64,000 bases of DNA from Piromyces finnis (GCA_002104945.1 MCFH01000051.1:124001-188000), one strand, 5' to 3'. Shown: positions 27,524 to 40,137, numbered from the stretch's first letter. The notes: generated by a model from the sequence alone, not told the origin. Translations and numbers: made by a program.

Positions 27524-27536
27524 CAAAATTTTGATC
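27503..27536 (+). promoter_or_regulatory. Hairpin spanning the LINE stop codon
   Basis: GATCATAATTTTGT and ACAAAATTTTGATC form a 14-bp stem with one mismatch and loop TCCATG. The TGA stop (27521-27523) falls at the loop and stem edge. The same structure occurs in both fragments at 13113-13146 and 14221-14254; the first differs by a change that still allows a G-U pair. Confidence 0.65.
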
Positions 27537-27759
27537 TTTGGCTCGGTGTCCCATTGGAAGTCAAATACAATTATTATACTTTAGTATGATAGTGGCTTTC
27601 TTACTTTAATTAAAATTACTAGAATACATTATACCCAATTTTTATTCATTTGTGTTTATTTAAACATATTTTTTTTTATTTTTATTTTATTTTAATTTTT
27701 ATATTACATGTATTATAATTTTAATTAAATTAATAATAAAGTTTAAAATATTTGATGCC

Positions 27760-27802
<43 letters not shown>

Positions 27803-27805
<3 letters not shown>

Positions 27806-27816
27806 ATGAATAACAA
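27803..27816 (+). repeat. LINE target-site duplication, 3' copy
   Basis: An exact match to TTTATGAATAACAA at 22077-22090, placed right after the poly(A) tract; it fixes the 3' boundary of the element. Confidence 0.93.
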
Positions 27817-29140
27817 AGCCGGGTAAATATATTTTAAGCCTCAACAAAGAACATCAATGCTAAAGAATCCCCTTGGGAATGTGCTTTCATTTATTTAATA
27901 AATGAAGTTTCTCAAAGGGCTCGCGAGTAGATATAAATCTAAGCATTGCGCAATGGTTAGTCTTTATTATGAAATATTATAATAAAGACTAAGCTTATGG
28001 TACTGAGCGACTTAAAAAACATTTGTCCATCAAATTTTTAAGTTATTTTAATGGATAAGTTGAATGTTTGATATTCAAGTAAGTTTGTATAGTATTTAAT
28101 TAAAAGAGTAATACATTATTGTTGCTGTATTTTTCTTTTATTCATGTAGTACTACTCATCTCTTGTAAGAATCCAATGTGATGTGGTCAATTTTAGCATT
28201 TGCACTGTGTTTTTATATTTTTGTAGCTATTGTTGAATTGTTTCCTCTAAGAGATTGATTTATTCTACATCATTTAAAAATTCACAATCTTTCTGGTGTC
28301 GACATTCAATTCTGCTTTAAAATTTTATCAATTTAAATATTTAATGAAAAGTAAAGTCAAATAATTTTAGTGTCAATAATTGAGCAAACCAAAACTAGAA
28401 TTTACAAAGATATTTGCAACTTGAATTTCATAAGAAACTTTAATCAAAGCATTTGAAACAATTTTTTGTACTATCCAGTACTTTTTAAAGAAGAGTGATA
28501 CAGTTTTTTTTCCCATATACATTATATTTATAATTATTTATTAGTATTCTATTTATTTTTAATTCGAATTAATTAATATGTCAGTCCTTTATATTAAAGA
28601 TAAGAATTATATCAGACATGGTACCCGCTCTTATGATATGCCCTTAGATAATACTGGATCTTTCTTTATCCGTGGTATTCGATCATAGCTAGTTAGTAAA
28701 TAATGGAAAAAACTCGAGGCTATTCTGAAGGATAAATTTAATTCAGGTATTAGTGTTGAATATTTTAAGAATTTCAATAATCACTTTTTCTTAGTCAAGG
28801 TTCATGGTTTAATGAAAGACTGTAATAAATTCTTACACATCTTCAATTTATTTTTCAGCCCGTAGTAAAAGAAATCACAAATATATTTTTTCCTCACTCA
28901 AACATAAATTTTTAGTTTTTAATAAACATCAACAATCAATGCAACAATCAATTAATCTCATCAACATTCATATCATCAATCTAATCAAATTCAACTTCAA
29001 CAAGATCTTCAATAAGATATTCAACAATTAATTCTAATAGTTCTATTACCTCTGATAACAGTTCAATAGCTGATAGCTCTTCAGTTACACAGCTATTTAA
29101 TAATAGTTCAACTAATTCCTCTGATTCAATCGGGCACTTG
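27817..29140 (+). mobile_element. Older LINE copy, 5' part only
   Basis: From about 27869 this matches the full-length LINE 5' UTR: one degenerate monomer, the TTAGTC hairpin, the 28017-28069 hairpin, and the rest of the leader. It continues through the first part of the ORF to about 29130. Divergence, small indels and stops show it is older. Nothing of the endonuclease, reverse transcriptase or 3' UTR remains downstream. Where its 5' edge lies is unclear: 27817-27868 has no match in the younger element. The younger LINE inserted about 50 bp in front of its monomer. Confidence 0.88.
28578..29130 (+). pseudogene. Decayed N-terminal part of the LINE ORF
   Basis: It begins with the same MSVLYIKDKNYIR start as the intact ORF. 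The Trp codon after FIRGIRS has become a TAG stop at 28686-28688. Further indels and frame changes follow through the Gln-rich linker, and homology ends before the endonuclease domain. It cannot make a functional product. Confidence 0.85.
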
Positions 29141-31274
29141 CGAAGGAATTATTTTCTAGAAATTAGAGCAGTTATAAATCGTTATTATTAATATTATTAA
29201 TATTATTAATATGCGTTAATATATATTATATTTAATTTTAATTTTATTTAATTTTTATTTAATTATTTTTATTAATTAATATTTTGTAAACAAGTAAAGG
29301 CAAAATTTCTTTTTTGGAATGATATAACTCGGTTCAATACAATTTTATTTTTAAGGGTTTTTGTGATTAACTACTTTATTATTAATTAAATTACAATAAA
29401 AGACGTGTTTTTAATAATTTGTATTTTTCATAATCTATACTAAATATTTAAGAATAGTTAATAAAAAATTTAATTTAGAACTAGTAATAATATAATGGAA
29501 TTAATAATAATATATAAAATAAATATGGAAACATTAATAAAATAAGAAATAACATTTATTTATGTACAATAATTTTTATTGATGATCATTGTGAAATATA
29601 CTCCATGACTATAGCTTTTTATGTAAATTTAAGATTTTTGTAGTAAATAAATTTATGGATTTTATGTAATTATTATAAATTTACCAATTTATAATAATTA
29701 AAGTTTATAATCTATATTTTATATCAGAAAGTTGAATAATATAATTAATCATAATTATTATTGATTGACCGTTAATCCAAAATAAAATTGTCCCCCGTTA
29801 TAATTACTTAAATTGAATCTAGTTTTTAATATGAAATATGATTCATTGATATATCTTCTATTATTTTAAATATAACTATACATTATATTTACAAATATAA
29901 TACGTTACTAATATATTATAATAATTACATATTATTTTACATTGTACTTACATCACTAATATATAAGTTTATTTAAACTACTATCTATTATAATTACATG
30001 CTAATAATAAACCATGGCATAATTTTATGATTTAAAAATTAAAAGGTATTTTAATATTATTTATTATTTACAATATTATAATATCTATAAAAATATAAAA
30101 TACAAGAAATACAAAAATTTTTATAACGTGGCTTGACTATTAACAAATTAAATAGATAGTAATAATACATAATTATTAATATAAATATTAATTAAAACTT
30201 TAAAGTATTAAATTAATGTATTCCAATTCCAATATTCCAATGTAGGAATAACTAATATAATATGTGGATAATTATTATTTAATATGAATTTTATATTTAA
30301 GTTTTTGGTGAAAGAAAAATTTAAATAAGAAAAAATCTTAATAATAAATGATGATATTAGTTGTACTTTAGATTTGGATATATATAACATGTTTAATAAA
30401 ATAATCTTTTTATAGTATAAATGATAAAATTTATTTTAAATTCCATTTTAATTAATTTAAAAATATAATAAATAAACATTTGAATAAAGAAATAATAGCG
30501 AGTTGTTGTTTAATTATGAATCTATTAACAATTTATTTAACTATTATATTAAATATTTCTATTTCATACTTAAATTTTTTTTTTTTTTGAAAATATTCAA
30601 ATTACTTAATTTAGTTTAACTAAAGTTTTATTGATATTTATTATTATAAAGTTTAATGAAATTGTTAAATGTGTAGATGAATGTCAGTATATTTTAATAA
30701 ATAATTTCTATTAGTATTAGTTAAAATTATGAAAATTGTTTTTTATGAAAAAAGATAAGATATATCAATTTATAATGTTTTTTAATGTTACACAAATCGA
30801 TATATTAGCATATATTTTTATAATATTTTATTATTTTTTCAAGTTTAGCAAAAATTGAAAGAATAAAGTCAAAATATTTCCATATTTATGGTATAAAATT
30901 AAGATATTTTTATTTGTAAGTAGTCATAAATTGAATAAAGTAATAGTGAAAAATTCCGTATTTATGAAAAAATTCAAATTTTATAAATGAAATCTGTTCA
31001 TCAATCTATATATCTATTTTTATATTTTTTATATTCTGATAATGATAAATATTAAATTATTGATGATAATTGTATAAACATCTTAGTAACTGATATTCAA
31101 TTAAAATAATTAAAATGACTGTATACATTTTGATTATTAAGCAATAAAGATGTAAAATATTCAGTAGAAGTAATAAATATAATAAAATATAATTAATAAT
31201 GAAATTATTGTGAATTAAAATTACAAATCTTAATTCTTTCAAAAACAGCAACAGTAACAACAACAACAATAAAT
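29141..31274. other. AT-rich intergenic region
   Basis: I see no gene. The left edge (29131-29190) is slightly more GC-rich than its surroundings but matches nothing I recognise. Short CAA repeats at about 31247-31270 lead into the ankyrin gene and are probably its 5' UTR. Confidence 0.6.
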
Positions 31275-32935
31275 ATGTCAACAAATTCTTTAACCCAAGA
31301 ATCAAAATATAAGAAAGATAAATTAAATTTGTTAAGTAAAAAAATTAATAGTATAATAGATAAATTAGATCTTCAACATCTTCAATATTTATTACAAGGT
31401 AATTATATCATTAATGAGGATGATACTATTTATATTAATGATGTTGAAAATCATAATTTAACTGAAGATGTAGACATTATAAGTACCAGTAATATCAAGG
31501 AAGATTCACAGTTAAGTAACATAGATGTAAATACAAAAGGTAATAATCTTGAAATTTATAAGGAAGTATTACTTTAATTAAATCTCAAATTATAAAATAC
31601 AAATTTCATTTTATAAATTTAATATATTCTTAAAATAATTTGATAAAATTTATATATTGATATTTAATTATAAAATCTTCATTTGAATTGATAATACATA
31701 TATTAATTGATAGTTATGGTTTTTATTTCAACTTTTAATTATTTAAAATACATTATAAAAACTATGATAAACAATTAGGAACACCAATAGATATCAGCAA
31801 ATTAAAAGGCGGAGATAATCCTATAATTTATTTTATAGAATTCTATAAGCGATTATGTTGCTCCAGTTGTTATTGCATAGGAAAAGTCTTAGAGAGTAAT
31901 GAAAATATCGAGGAAAACTTTAAAGAAGGATTATTAGACTTTAGAAGTGATAAAAAGGAAAGAGCGCTAGAGGTATTAAAATTATTACTTCAATATACTT
32001 CAGATTTAAATTTTGAAACAAATCAAGGTCAAATACCATTATTCATGGCATTTTATGAAAATCAAGTTGATATTCTAAAACTATTTTTTCAATATTTTTT
32101 AATACCGAAAGCCTCAATATCGAAGCCAATTTCCACAGATTTTTTTCACCCTTCATCTATTTCAAAAATTCCTTTAAATTTAAATTTGTATAATGAAGAA
32201 TGGGATAATATATTATTATATACTTTTAAACTCAAAAATGAATTACCGGAGCCTGCACTGTCATTTCTTTTACTATATGGAATGAATCATTGTTATGAGC
32301 AAGGTCATATTTTAAATTCAACATGTATTGATTTAAATGCTCAATCTTGGAATGGAAATACCATTGTCATGATGGCTGTGGAAAGGAATAATTATCATTT
32401 CTTAAAGTCTTTTTTTAAAACTATAGAAAATATTCATGAGAAAGCTTTGTTAAAAATTCTTTATCGTTGTAAAAACAATTATTATCATGATCTTATACAT
32501 CAATATCAATATCTTTCACGATCCCATTCAATAGGAGGTATCAAACAGGCTTATACAGATTTTTCTGATGATCTTAAAGATAAATTAATGCAAGATATAG
32601 TACAACTGATTATGAGTGATCCTCAAAAAATAGATTTAGAGGTAAAAGATCGGTCTTTAAATACTGCATTATTAAAAGCAATTTGGTCTGGCAATATGAA
32701 AATTATTCGATGTCTCTTACATCACCGTGCAAGTACTCGAGTACATGATATTCATGGTAATACCCCTTTAATGATAGCTAGTATCCTAGGTCGAGCAAAA
32801 CTTGTAAAATTATTAATTTCATATGGTGCTGAGTTAAACGCTCGTAATAAAGGAAAAACAGCTCTAGGCTTTGCTCTTGAAAATAATCATGATGAGGTTA
32901 TCTACCTTCTTCGAAAACATCAAGCCATTGAATAA
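31275..32935 (+). CDS. Ankyrin-repeat protein
   Basis: Two exons (31275-31539 and 31779-32935) join through a GGA codon to give 473 aa. The first ~85 residues are a charged, probably coiled or disordered N-terminus. Ankyrin-type helices then appear: a diverged set in the middle (LPLFMAFYENQVDILKLFF; TIVMMAVERNNYHFLKSFF) and three clearer ones at the C-terminus (NTALLKAIWSGNMKIIRCLL, NTPLMIASILGRAKLVKLLI, KTALGFALENNHDEVIYLL). Such repeats bind partner proteins; the partner is not evident. A Cys cluster, CCSSCYC, lies near residue 115, before the repeats. There is no signal peptide or membrane segment. The stop that ends the first-exon frame at 31575 lies in the intron, which is what supports splicing. 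Specific function unknown. Confidence 0.8.
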
Positions 32936-33374
32936 ATTAAAATTCAATAGAAAATATAATTAAATAAATATTGAATATTATTTATATGGTATTATTTTAA
33001 ATTAAAGAAAAATAATTAAGATCATAACAACATTATCAACAATAATACATAATACTTATAATAAAAAAAACAAAAAGATAAGTATCAAAAATATTATGAA
33101 CATAGAAGGATTATAATTACAATTTACCTTCGACTTTGGGAATATAAATCAACAAGTAAATAATTAAATTAAGTAAAAACAAATTTATGTGTATATTTAT
33201 TATGATATATAAATATATAAATATATATATTTTACAAAAAAACAATGTTATAATAAAATGATTATATTGAGTTATAAAGCTATACTTGTTAGTATTAAAA
33301 TATTTAATTTTTAAAATATTATCTTTTCACTTAAAATATCGTCTAAAGATAAAGTCATAATTATCATTTTTCTT
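32936..33374. other. Convergent 3' spacer
   Basis: AT-rich sequence between the convergent ankyrin and LRR genes; no feature seen. Confidence 0.6.
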
Positions 33375-36300
33375 TTAAAAGAATTTTAAACTATTTGAAA
33401 TAATAAAAGAATTGTCATCACTATGGGAAGTAGATGCTTTTTGATGTTGGTTATTATTAGATTTTGAATGCCGTTGTGAATGAATTGGATCAAAATCAAA
33501 ATCACTATCAGAACTATCTCCTCTTTGATAAAACGAATTTAGTTGATCGAATAATTTTTCTTTTTTAGTTTTCTTTTTGTAGTTTCGGGCACTTCCTGTA
33601 ATTGGCATATGTGATATATGATATTGAATACTTTTGCTAGTAATGTCCTGGTTTGTTGAAGTGTAATGATTAAATAAAGTTGGTGAATTAGTGATTGATT
33701 GATTATTGGTTTTTAATGGAACATTTGTTTCTTCTGATGATTTTGGCTTAGCAATATCAGTATGATATAGAATAAATTCAATAAATTCGTCTTCTTCTGT
33801 TTTTTCTCTTGGTTGTATTTCCGGTTGGTATGAAATAAAGGCATTAGTTTTATTGTTTTTCTTGCTCTTCTTTTTTCCTTCTTTTTTTGATTCCTTGGTA
33901 TAAGGTAATGTATTATGAATGGTGAAATCTTGCGAAATAGTGTATTTATCATCAGTGTGAGTATCGTACTCATAACTACCACTTTCTGTAGAGGATTCAT
34001 TACTATAATCGTCGTAAGCATCTTCGTCTATATCTTCATCTTCACCTTTATCTTCATCTTTATCATCTTCTTCTTTATTATTTTTTCTTTCACTATTTCC
34101 ATCTTTTTCATCTATTGATTTAGGATTATTATTTGAATCATATATTTCTTTTTTCTGTTCTTCTTCTTCCTCCTTTTCTTCATCTTTTTCTTTTTCTAAT
34201 TGGGCTATAAGATTTTTCAAAATGTTAGGATCTTTAGGTTTACCTACTTGTTGTTGTTCTGGTATTGATTGCTTTTTGTTTACAATATTTTCATTATCTT
34301 TATCACTTATATTCTCATCATTATTTTCTTTATTTTTTATATTATTCTTATTATTTTTGTTTGTATTGTTAACATTTTCATTTTCTATGATAATTTCATT
34401 CTCTTTTTCATCTCCTGAATTATTATTATTGTTATTATTACTCCTATTATTTCTATTTATTTCTTTTTTAAGTAAATTATCTTTATCTCTAGCTTCACTT
34501 AATCTTCTTTCTCTTTTAGCCATTATTTTTTGGACTTTTGGTGTTTTCATAATTGTTTCGTTGATTGAATGAATATTTTTTAATAGTCGTTGGTCATTTA
34601 AAATACTTTGATCAAATAGACTACTGGTTGTCTTTCTCATATGTGTCGGTTTATTATTATTATTATTTTTGTTCTCATTATTCTTTGATGGTAATTCCAT
34701 TTCATTTACATCATCTAGTGGATGAGAAAATATGGTTGATGAAGTTGTTGATAATAATGAAGTCTTACTAATATTAGCATTACGTTGTTTTGCAGGTGAA
34801 TATTCATAATAACTAGTGTTATTTAAGGAACGCATACTATGACGGTGTCTTATACTTCGTTTTAATTGATTATTTATAGGAGGTTGATTATTACTGTTAA
34901 GATTAGACAAGTTAGTTTTAGTATCTGTAGAAACACTATTTATAGATTCAGATGAATTAACAGTATGAAGCAGATTAGGATTTTGAAATTGAAGATTGAG
35001 ATCTTCTTTTGTATCATGAACGGAAACCTCAACAGTATTAAAGAATACCTTCTTTCCTTTAATAATTAAATTATTTTCAGCAAGTAAACTATTCATAGTA
35101 TCGTATATTTCTTCTGCTTCAAAAACATGCATAATAGAATCATTAAGATAGTATCGTAATTCCAAGGCTCTTCCGTGAAGATCCAAAGATGTTGAAAAGA
35201 GCCTATTATATTTACTTGTATTCTTAAGAATAGGACTTATTTTTTTTTTGAGAATATCATTTAGAGTTTTGTTATATTTATTAGGATAAGGGATATTACG
35301 AGAATTTGCTTCTAATAAATATTTTTTATCATTTCTATTTCCTTTCTCTTTTTCTTGATTAATTTCTTTTTCATATTTTGATTGATTTAACTCTTGTTGC
35401 CTTGTAATATCTTCATCCTCTCTTAAATAATATATCATTTCTTCCTCAGACATAAAAAAGTTATATTTTGATGTTTCCAGATAAGTTAATGGAACCAAAA
35501 GAAGAATAGCCTTAGCATAAATATTATATAAAGGTTGGAAATGGGATAAGAAAAACATATCATTTGGAATAAATGTTAAAAGTTGAATAAGCCTTAAATT
35601 GAACATGGCTAAGTTAACTTGTTGTGTTTTTTTTACAAAAGAATAAGAACCATATATTTCATAATCATTTCCATTTAATTGATTCAGAGAACGATTATAT
35701 ATGAATAGTTTTAAGGTAGAAAGAGTTTTCTTGTCAATCAAGGCAGTATCATTAGAATTTTGAAACGATGAAGCTGTTTATTAAAAATAATTAAAATATT
35801 AATATTATTAATATAAAAGAGGTAATACATATATATATATATTATATTAGCATTCATCATGAAGAAAAAAAAATTAGTAAATACATTAAGATAGCATGAC
35901 AAATATAAAAATATGAAATAATTATTATTTTTGTATTATGTTTTTTTTTTTTTTTTATTTTTATACAAACCTGATTCTGATTCCAGTTCAATACGAGAAA
36001 TAAGTATGTGAATGAATGTAAGTATTAGTTTATCACCCCATAGTAATGGTGAAGTAGGATTTTCTACCCAATAGTGTTTTTTTTCTTTTTTTTCTTCAAG
36101 AAAAATAAAATGAAAGAATAAAAATATTTGAAAGTCATAAATAATATATATAAATATTTATCAACAATAAATTCATATTAATTATATAGAGTAATTGCAT
36201 GTTAAATTTTAAAGATATTAAAGTGGAAAATAGTTACCATTTTTTGCAAAGTCCGAAGAGAAATAAGATTCTGGGTTTTGAACAAAAGGTTCATATAATT

Positions 36301-37659
36301 CATCACTTTCTTTTGCAAAAAAGAATTCTAAACCTTTTTGAATTATATTACGAGGAAATTCTGGAAGAAGAGTACCATAAAGAAGCATTAATAAAATAAT
36401 ACGATATTCAGTATAAATTCGTGTTTTTTTATTATTAGGTGTTTTAAAATCATAATAAGCATTTTCATCACGAATAAGAATATGCTCTAAGATATCATTT
36501 TCTCGATAAAACTGTTCCATTTCTGTTCCTTGATGTTCTTCAAATAATTGGAGGTGGAATTGCTGCATTAAAATTTTGATACGCCATTTATCTTGCTCCA
36601 TAGGCATATAAAAGTATTTTGGCATTTTACTTAATAATTGGCGGGCTTTATTTGACCATAAATTACCAACTTTTAATTTATTTTGATCATCTTTTGTTTG
36701 TTAAGTGTATATTAAATGTTATTATTCCATAAATAATAATTATTGTTATATGATACAATATTATATTATCATTAAAATATAATGGTATTATAACATATTA
36801 AAAATAATATCAAAATTAAAGAGTATTAGAATATTAACAGTAAAGTTAATATAAATAGTTTAATATTAAATGGCTTAATTTTTTTTATGTTATAATACTA
36901 TATATTAGTTATTTTACCATCATTTTTGTAATATTGGTTGTTGCTATAAAAATATTCATATTCTTTTCGTTTTATAGATTCAATATCTTTAAAAGTATCA
37001 AAACCTTCTTGTTCATTACTAGGGATATAATAAGATTCTGGATTAATATAATGCTTTCGAATGTAAGATGAGTATTGACCTGCTCCTACAGTCGAATTTG
37101 TAGTAATATTATTATTTGGGTTAATGTTAATATTATCATTTATGGATGAAGTATTTCCAAAATGATGGGTATCTGATGTAACTGATAGAGCAGTGGCAGA
37201 AGGAGAATAGTAGCGATGCCAAAAGCGGCGTTCTGAAAATGTAATAAATTGATCATTAATCATCCATACCAATGGAAGACAAAATATTAGAAATCCACGA
37301 CATGGGGGATCATCAAAAATAAAATCTGGTATACCATAGAGCTTAAGATGTTGTATGGAAAGTGGTCGTATATATCGTTGAAGCCATTCAAAAGTGATAT
37401 CTGTATAGGAGAGATCCAATGTACCAAGATAAGCGAATGCATTTAAAGGCTTTAAAAGTTCACATGCTGTTTGATCGTTATAAAATCGACAATTTTTTAG
37501 TGAAAGATTCCATAAATTTGTAAAATGATTAATACTTTTTAATACGTTAATAGTTTTAGGTGTGATAGTAATATCTTCAACTAATGTATGTTTTAATTCT
37601 TTTGAATTATCATTTCCATTAGAGAATGTTTTATAATAGGACGATCTTTTTCTTAGCAT
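33375..37659 (-). CDS. Large leucine-rich-repeat protein with acidic, disordered C-terminal half; function unknown
   Basis: Four exons (36918-37659, 36238-36690, 35971-36093, 33375-35773) join in phase to 1238 aa. The first ~140 residues carry LRR units (LWNLSLKNCRF, LGTLDLSYTDI, IQHLKLYGIPDF). A capping segment with LPLVWMINDQFITFSERRFW follows, of the kind that closes LRR arrays. Residues ~250-540 are probably helical and globular (KYFYMPMEQDKWRIK, EFPRNIIQKGLEFFF, PLLWGDKLILTFIHILIS). The second half is low-complexity: Asn-rich, then strongly acidic and Lys/Glu-rich, likely disordered. No signal peptide or membrane anchor is seen. I do not recognise the family. A ciliary or cytoskeletal scaffold is possible, since these fungi make flagellated zoospores, but that is a guess. 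The start is the first ATG ahead of the LRR region. Confidence 0.8.
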
Positions 37660-38718
37660 TTATTGAAAAACAGATATAATTATTATTTTTTTTTTCAATT
37701 AAAACTTAAAATAGGAAAATAACTAACTTTTTGCACTTCTTTTATTTCTAATAAAGAAAATATTATATTATAAAATATATTTTATAACGATATATAAAAG
37801 TTTCCTTCTTTCTTATATTCATTATATTTATATATATTTATTATATATCCATTTGTTATACTATTTAACTATTTTATAATGATTATGGTATATTTCAAAT
37901 ATGATTATTAATAATAAATATTTTAAATTATACTAATATTATGTATATGGATTTTATTAATTTTTAATGATTAAGAATAAAATTTTATATTTAATACTCC
38001 GCCAATAAAAATATTTAATGTAAATTAAAACGAAAAAATTTCATTTACTAAATTTTTCAATACTTTCAAGTGATGTTAATAGTAATTATAAAATAATATT
38101 TTTTTTTGTATTATTTTTTAAATTAATTAATACTTTTCTAAAAAATAAATATTACAATTAGTTTATATCAATATTTCAAAAATCAATATTTATAGTATAA
38201 TATATAATAAAAAATAATTTTAAAAGATTATAATACTTTTTATTATTTATTTAATTATTTCAATTACAAATATCTAAACATCAATCAATGAATAAACAAA
38301 AATAAAAATGTATTTTTAATGCTATGATAAAATACTTATAAAACAATAATTATTCTTTTTATTATATTTGTTGATAATTTCGATTTTATTTTTTTTAAAA
38401 AACAATCCTCTTATAATAATATTTTTAAGTACAAAAAAAAAAAAAAAAAAAAAAAATATGAATGATATTGAGTATCAAAAAAGATGTCATATTAACTATA
38501 CATCAATAAAGTCAAATTTTTTTTTTAATTATTATTTTATTAAAGTAAAATTAAAGATAGATTATTATACATTACATTAATATATGAAATTAATAATTAT
38601 TATAATGAAATGACATATTTATATATATTCTATAAAAAAAATTTTTTTGTTCTTTTCATTATTTATTATTTTTTAAGATAATAATATTACATTTTACTAA
38701 TATATTGAATTGCTATAC
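37660..38718. other. AT-rich spacer
   Basis: No supported gene. The short frame at about 38368-38580 is built on an A run and AT-rich filler. Confidence 0.6.
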
Positions 38719-40137
38719 TTAATTGTAACATTTGAATTTAATACTACACCATTCATTGTTTTCGACACCCCAGAAGTCACCTTCTTCTTCAGATACAATA
38801 TTACATTGTTCACAACATGGGTAATCAGCAGCAGATAAACAAGATTCTCCATTAACTCCATTGGAAACATTTCCACATGAATCTGGAATACCACACCATT
38901 CTCCGTTTTCAATACCCCATTGATGATCGTCAACGTAGTAAACTGTACAAGATTCCTTACAACATGGATATTCTGGTTCAGACCAACATGAAGAAGATGA
39001 AGCATTATTGTTATTGTTATTGCTACCACTGTTAGATGATATGGTAGTTACAAGAGGTCCGTGGTGTTTGTAGAAGTCACCTATTTCAGAATCCTTAAAT
39101 TTAAGACCCTTACGGTCAAAGTGATCACCATTATCCCAAAGCATTGGACACATTCCTAAACTAGTGGCGTATTGAGCACAAGTGAATAAATATTTGTGAA
39201 CACTGTCTTTATTTTTGTTAGTTAAAACTGTACCGTATTCACCAATAATAACTGGAATTCCATTGTCAACAAAACGTTTTTTAAGTTTATCGAAATCAGC
39301 AATAAGGGCTTTAACTTCAGCGTCAGTACCCCATGAACCAGCAAACTTACCCCAATCTTCATCTTTTTCAAGGATAGTAAAAGTAGATGGAGTGTAATAG
39401 TGTACAGAAACCATTAATCTATTAGAAGAATCAGATGGGATCTTAAAGGCAGAATCAACTGTTAAATCAATATCAGTACAATAACCAGCTAAAAGTAAAT
39501 GTCTATTTTTATTATTACCACCGGAGTTACGAACAATATCAACAAATTGTTGATTGAGATTGTTTAAAGTTCCATATGCCTTATTCTTATCACCAGCATT
39601 ACTCCAACGGTTCCAAACATCATTCCAACAACCTTCTTCATTTAATGATTCAAAAATTAAATGTTCATCAAAATCTTTGAAATAACTTGAAACTTGTGTC
39701 CATATCTTGTTAAATTTTTGATTTGCTTGAGTAGATTGAGAAGTACCGAATTGTTCGAACCAACCACCGTCATAGTGGATATTTATGATAGCATACATGT
39801 TTTTATTAGTAACCCAACTAACAACTTCTTTTACTCTTTTTAATAAATTAGAATTAATAGTGTAATCGGAACTCATAAGATTACTCCAAGCAACTGGAAT
39901 ACGAATACTGTTAAAACCATTATCTTTAATAGCTCCAATTAATTGCTCAGTTGCAGCTGGATTTCCCCAAGCAGTTTCAAATTGATTAACTGTACTTCCA
40001 TTGATCCAATCCCCAAATGCTTCTAAAGTATTACCTAAATTCCAACCAAGACCCATTTCACCAATAACTTGTTGTGAAGTTAAAGCTAAAGCTGAACTTG
40101 CAGCAGCTAAAGTAAGTAAAATATTTTTTAAATTCAT
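38719..40137 (-). CDS. GH5 endoglucanase with two fungal dockerins
   Basis: This intronless gene encodes a 472-aa secreted cellulase. I choose the second Met (40137) as start because it opens a clean signal peptide, MNLKNILLTLAAASSALA; the upstream in-frame Met would add nine residues before it. The catalytic domain spans about 20-365 and has GH5 hallmarks: MGLGWNLGNTLEAFG, GFNSIRIPVAW, the acid/base Glu167 in SLNEEG, HYYTPS, and the nucleophile Glu300 in IIGEYG. It most resembles subfamily 4-type endoglucanases. A Ser/Asn linker leads to two C-terminal dockerins (about 384-417 and 433-466), each with CC, WG-x-EN and WC motifs. These attach the enzyme to the cellulosome. With the esterase some 17 kb away, it shows that cellulosomal genes are interspersed among housekeeping genes here. 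Confidence 0.93.
   Translation of the reverse strand: MNLKNILLTLAAASSALALTSQQVIGEMGLGWNLGNTLEAFGDWINGSTVNQFETAWGNPAATEQLIGAIKDNGFNSIRIPVAWSNLMSSDYTINSNLLKRVKEVVSWVTNKNMYAIINIHYDGGWFEQFGTSQSTQANQKFNKIWTQVSSYFKDFDEHLIFESLNEEGCWNDVWNRWSNAGDKNKAYGTLNNLNQQFVDIVRNSGGNNKNRHLLLAGYCTDIDLTVDSAFKIPSDSSNRLMVSVHYYTPSTFTILEKDEDWGKFAGSWGTDAEVKALIADFDKLKKRFVDNGIPVIIGEYGTVLTNKNKDSVHKYLFTCAQYATSLGMCPMLWDNGDHFDRKGLKFKDSEIGDFYKHHGPLVTTISSNSGSNNNNNNASSSSCWSEPEYPCCKESCTVYYVDDHQWGIENGEWCGIPDSCGNVSNGVNGESCLSAADYPCCEQCNIVSEEEGDFWGVENNEWCSIKFKCYN

Larger units (their letters stand above)
22091..27802 (+). mobile_element. Full-length non-LTR retrotransposon (LINE), probably recently active
   Basis: The element runs from just after the 5' target-site duplication to the end of a poly(A) tract of about 42. 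It has an ~890-bp 5' UTR opening with two tandem monomers, one uninterrupted ORF (22982-27523), and a ~240-bp 3' UTR ending GATGCCGTT before the A run. Exact duplications, an intact ORF and a long A tail suggest recent insertion. Partial relatives lie at 12888-14513 and 27817-29140. The ORF holds an APE-type endonuclease and a reverse transcriptase; I see no RNase H domain. I cannot assign the clade (Tad, Deceiver, L1, I or other) without a tree. Confidence 0.95.

Noticed and set aside
30208-31305. Short minus-strand frames upstream of the ankyrin gene
   Set aside because: Low-complexity Leu/Ile/Tyr composition typical of random AT-rich DNA; one overlaps the ankyrin first exon.
31575-31779. 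Separate small gene ending at 31577 before the ankyrin gene
   Set aside because: The donor at 31540 and acceptor at 31778 join both parts in phase, so one spliced gene is the simpler reading.
38368-38580. 70-codon plus-strand frame with a Lys run
   Set aside because: Built on an A run in AT-rich spacer; no flanking splice signals or family resemblance.
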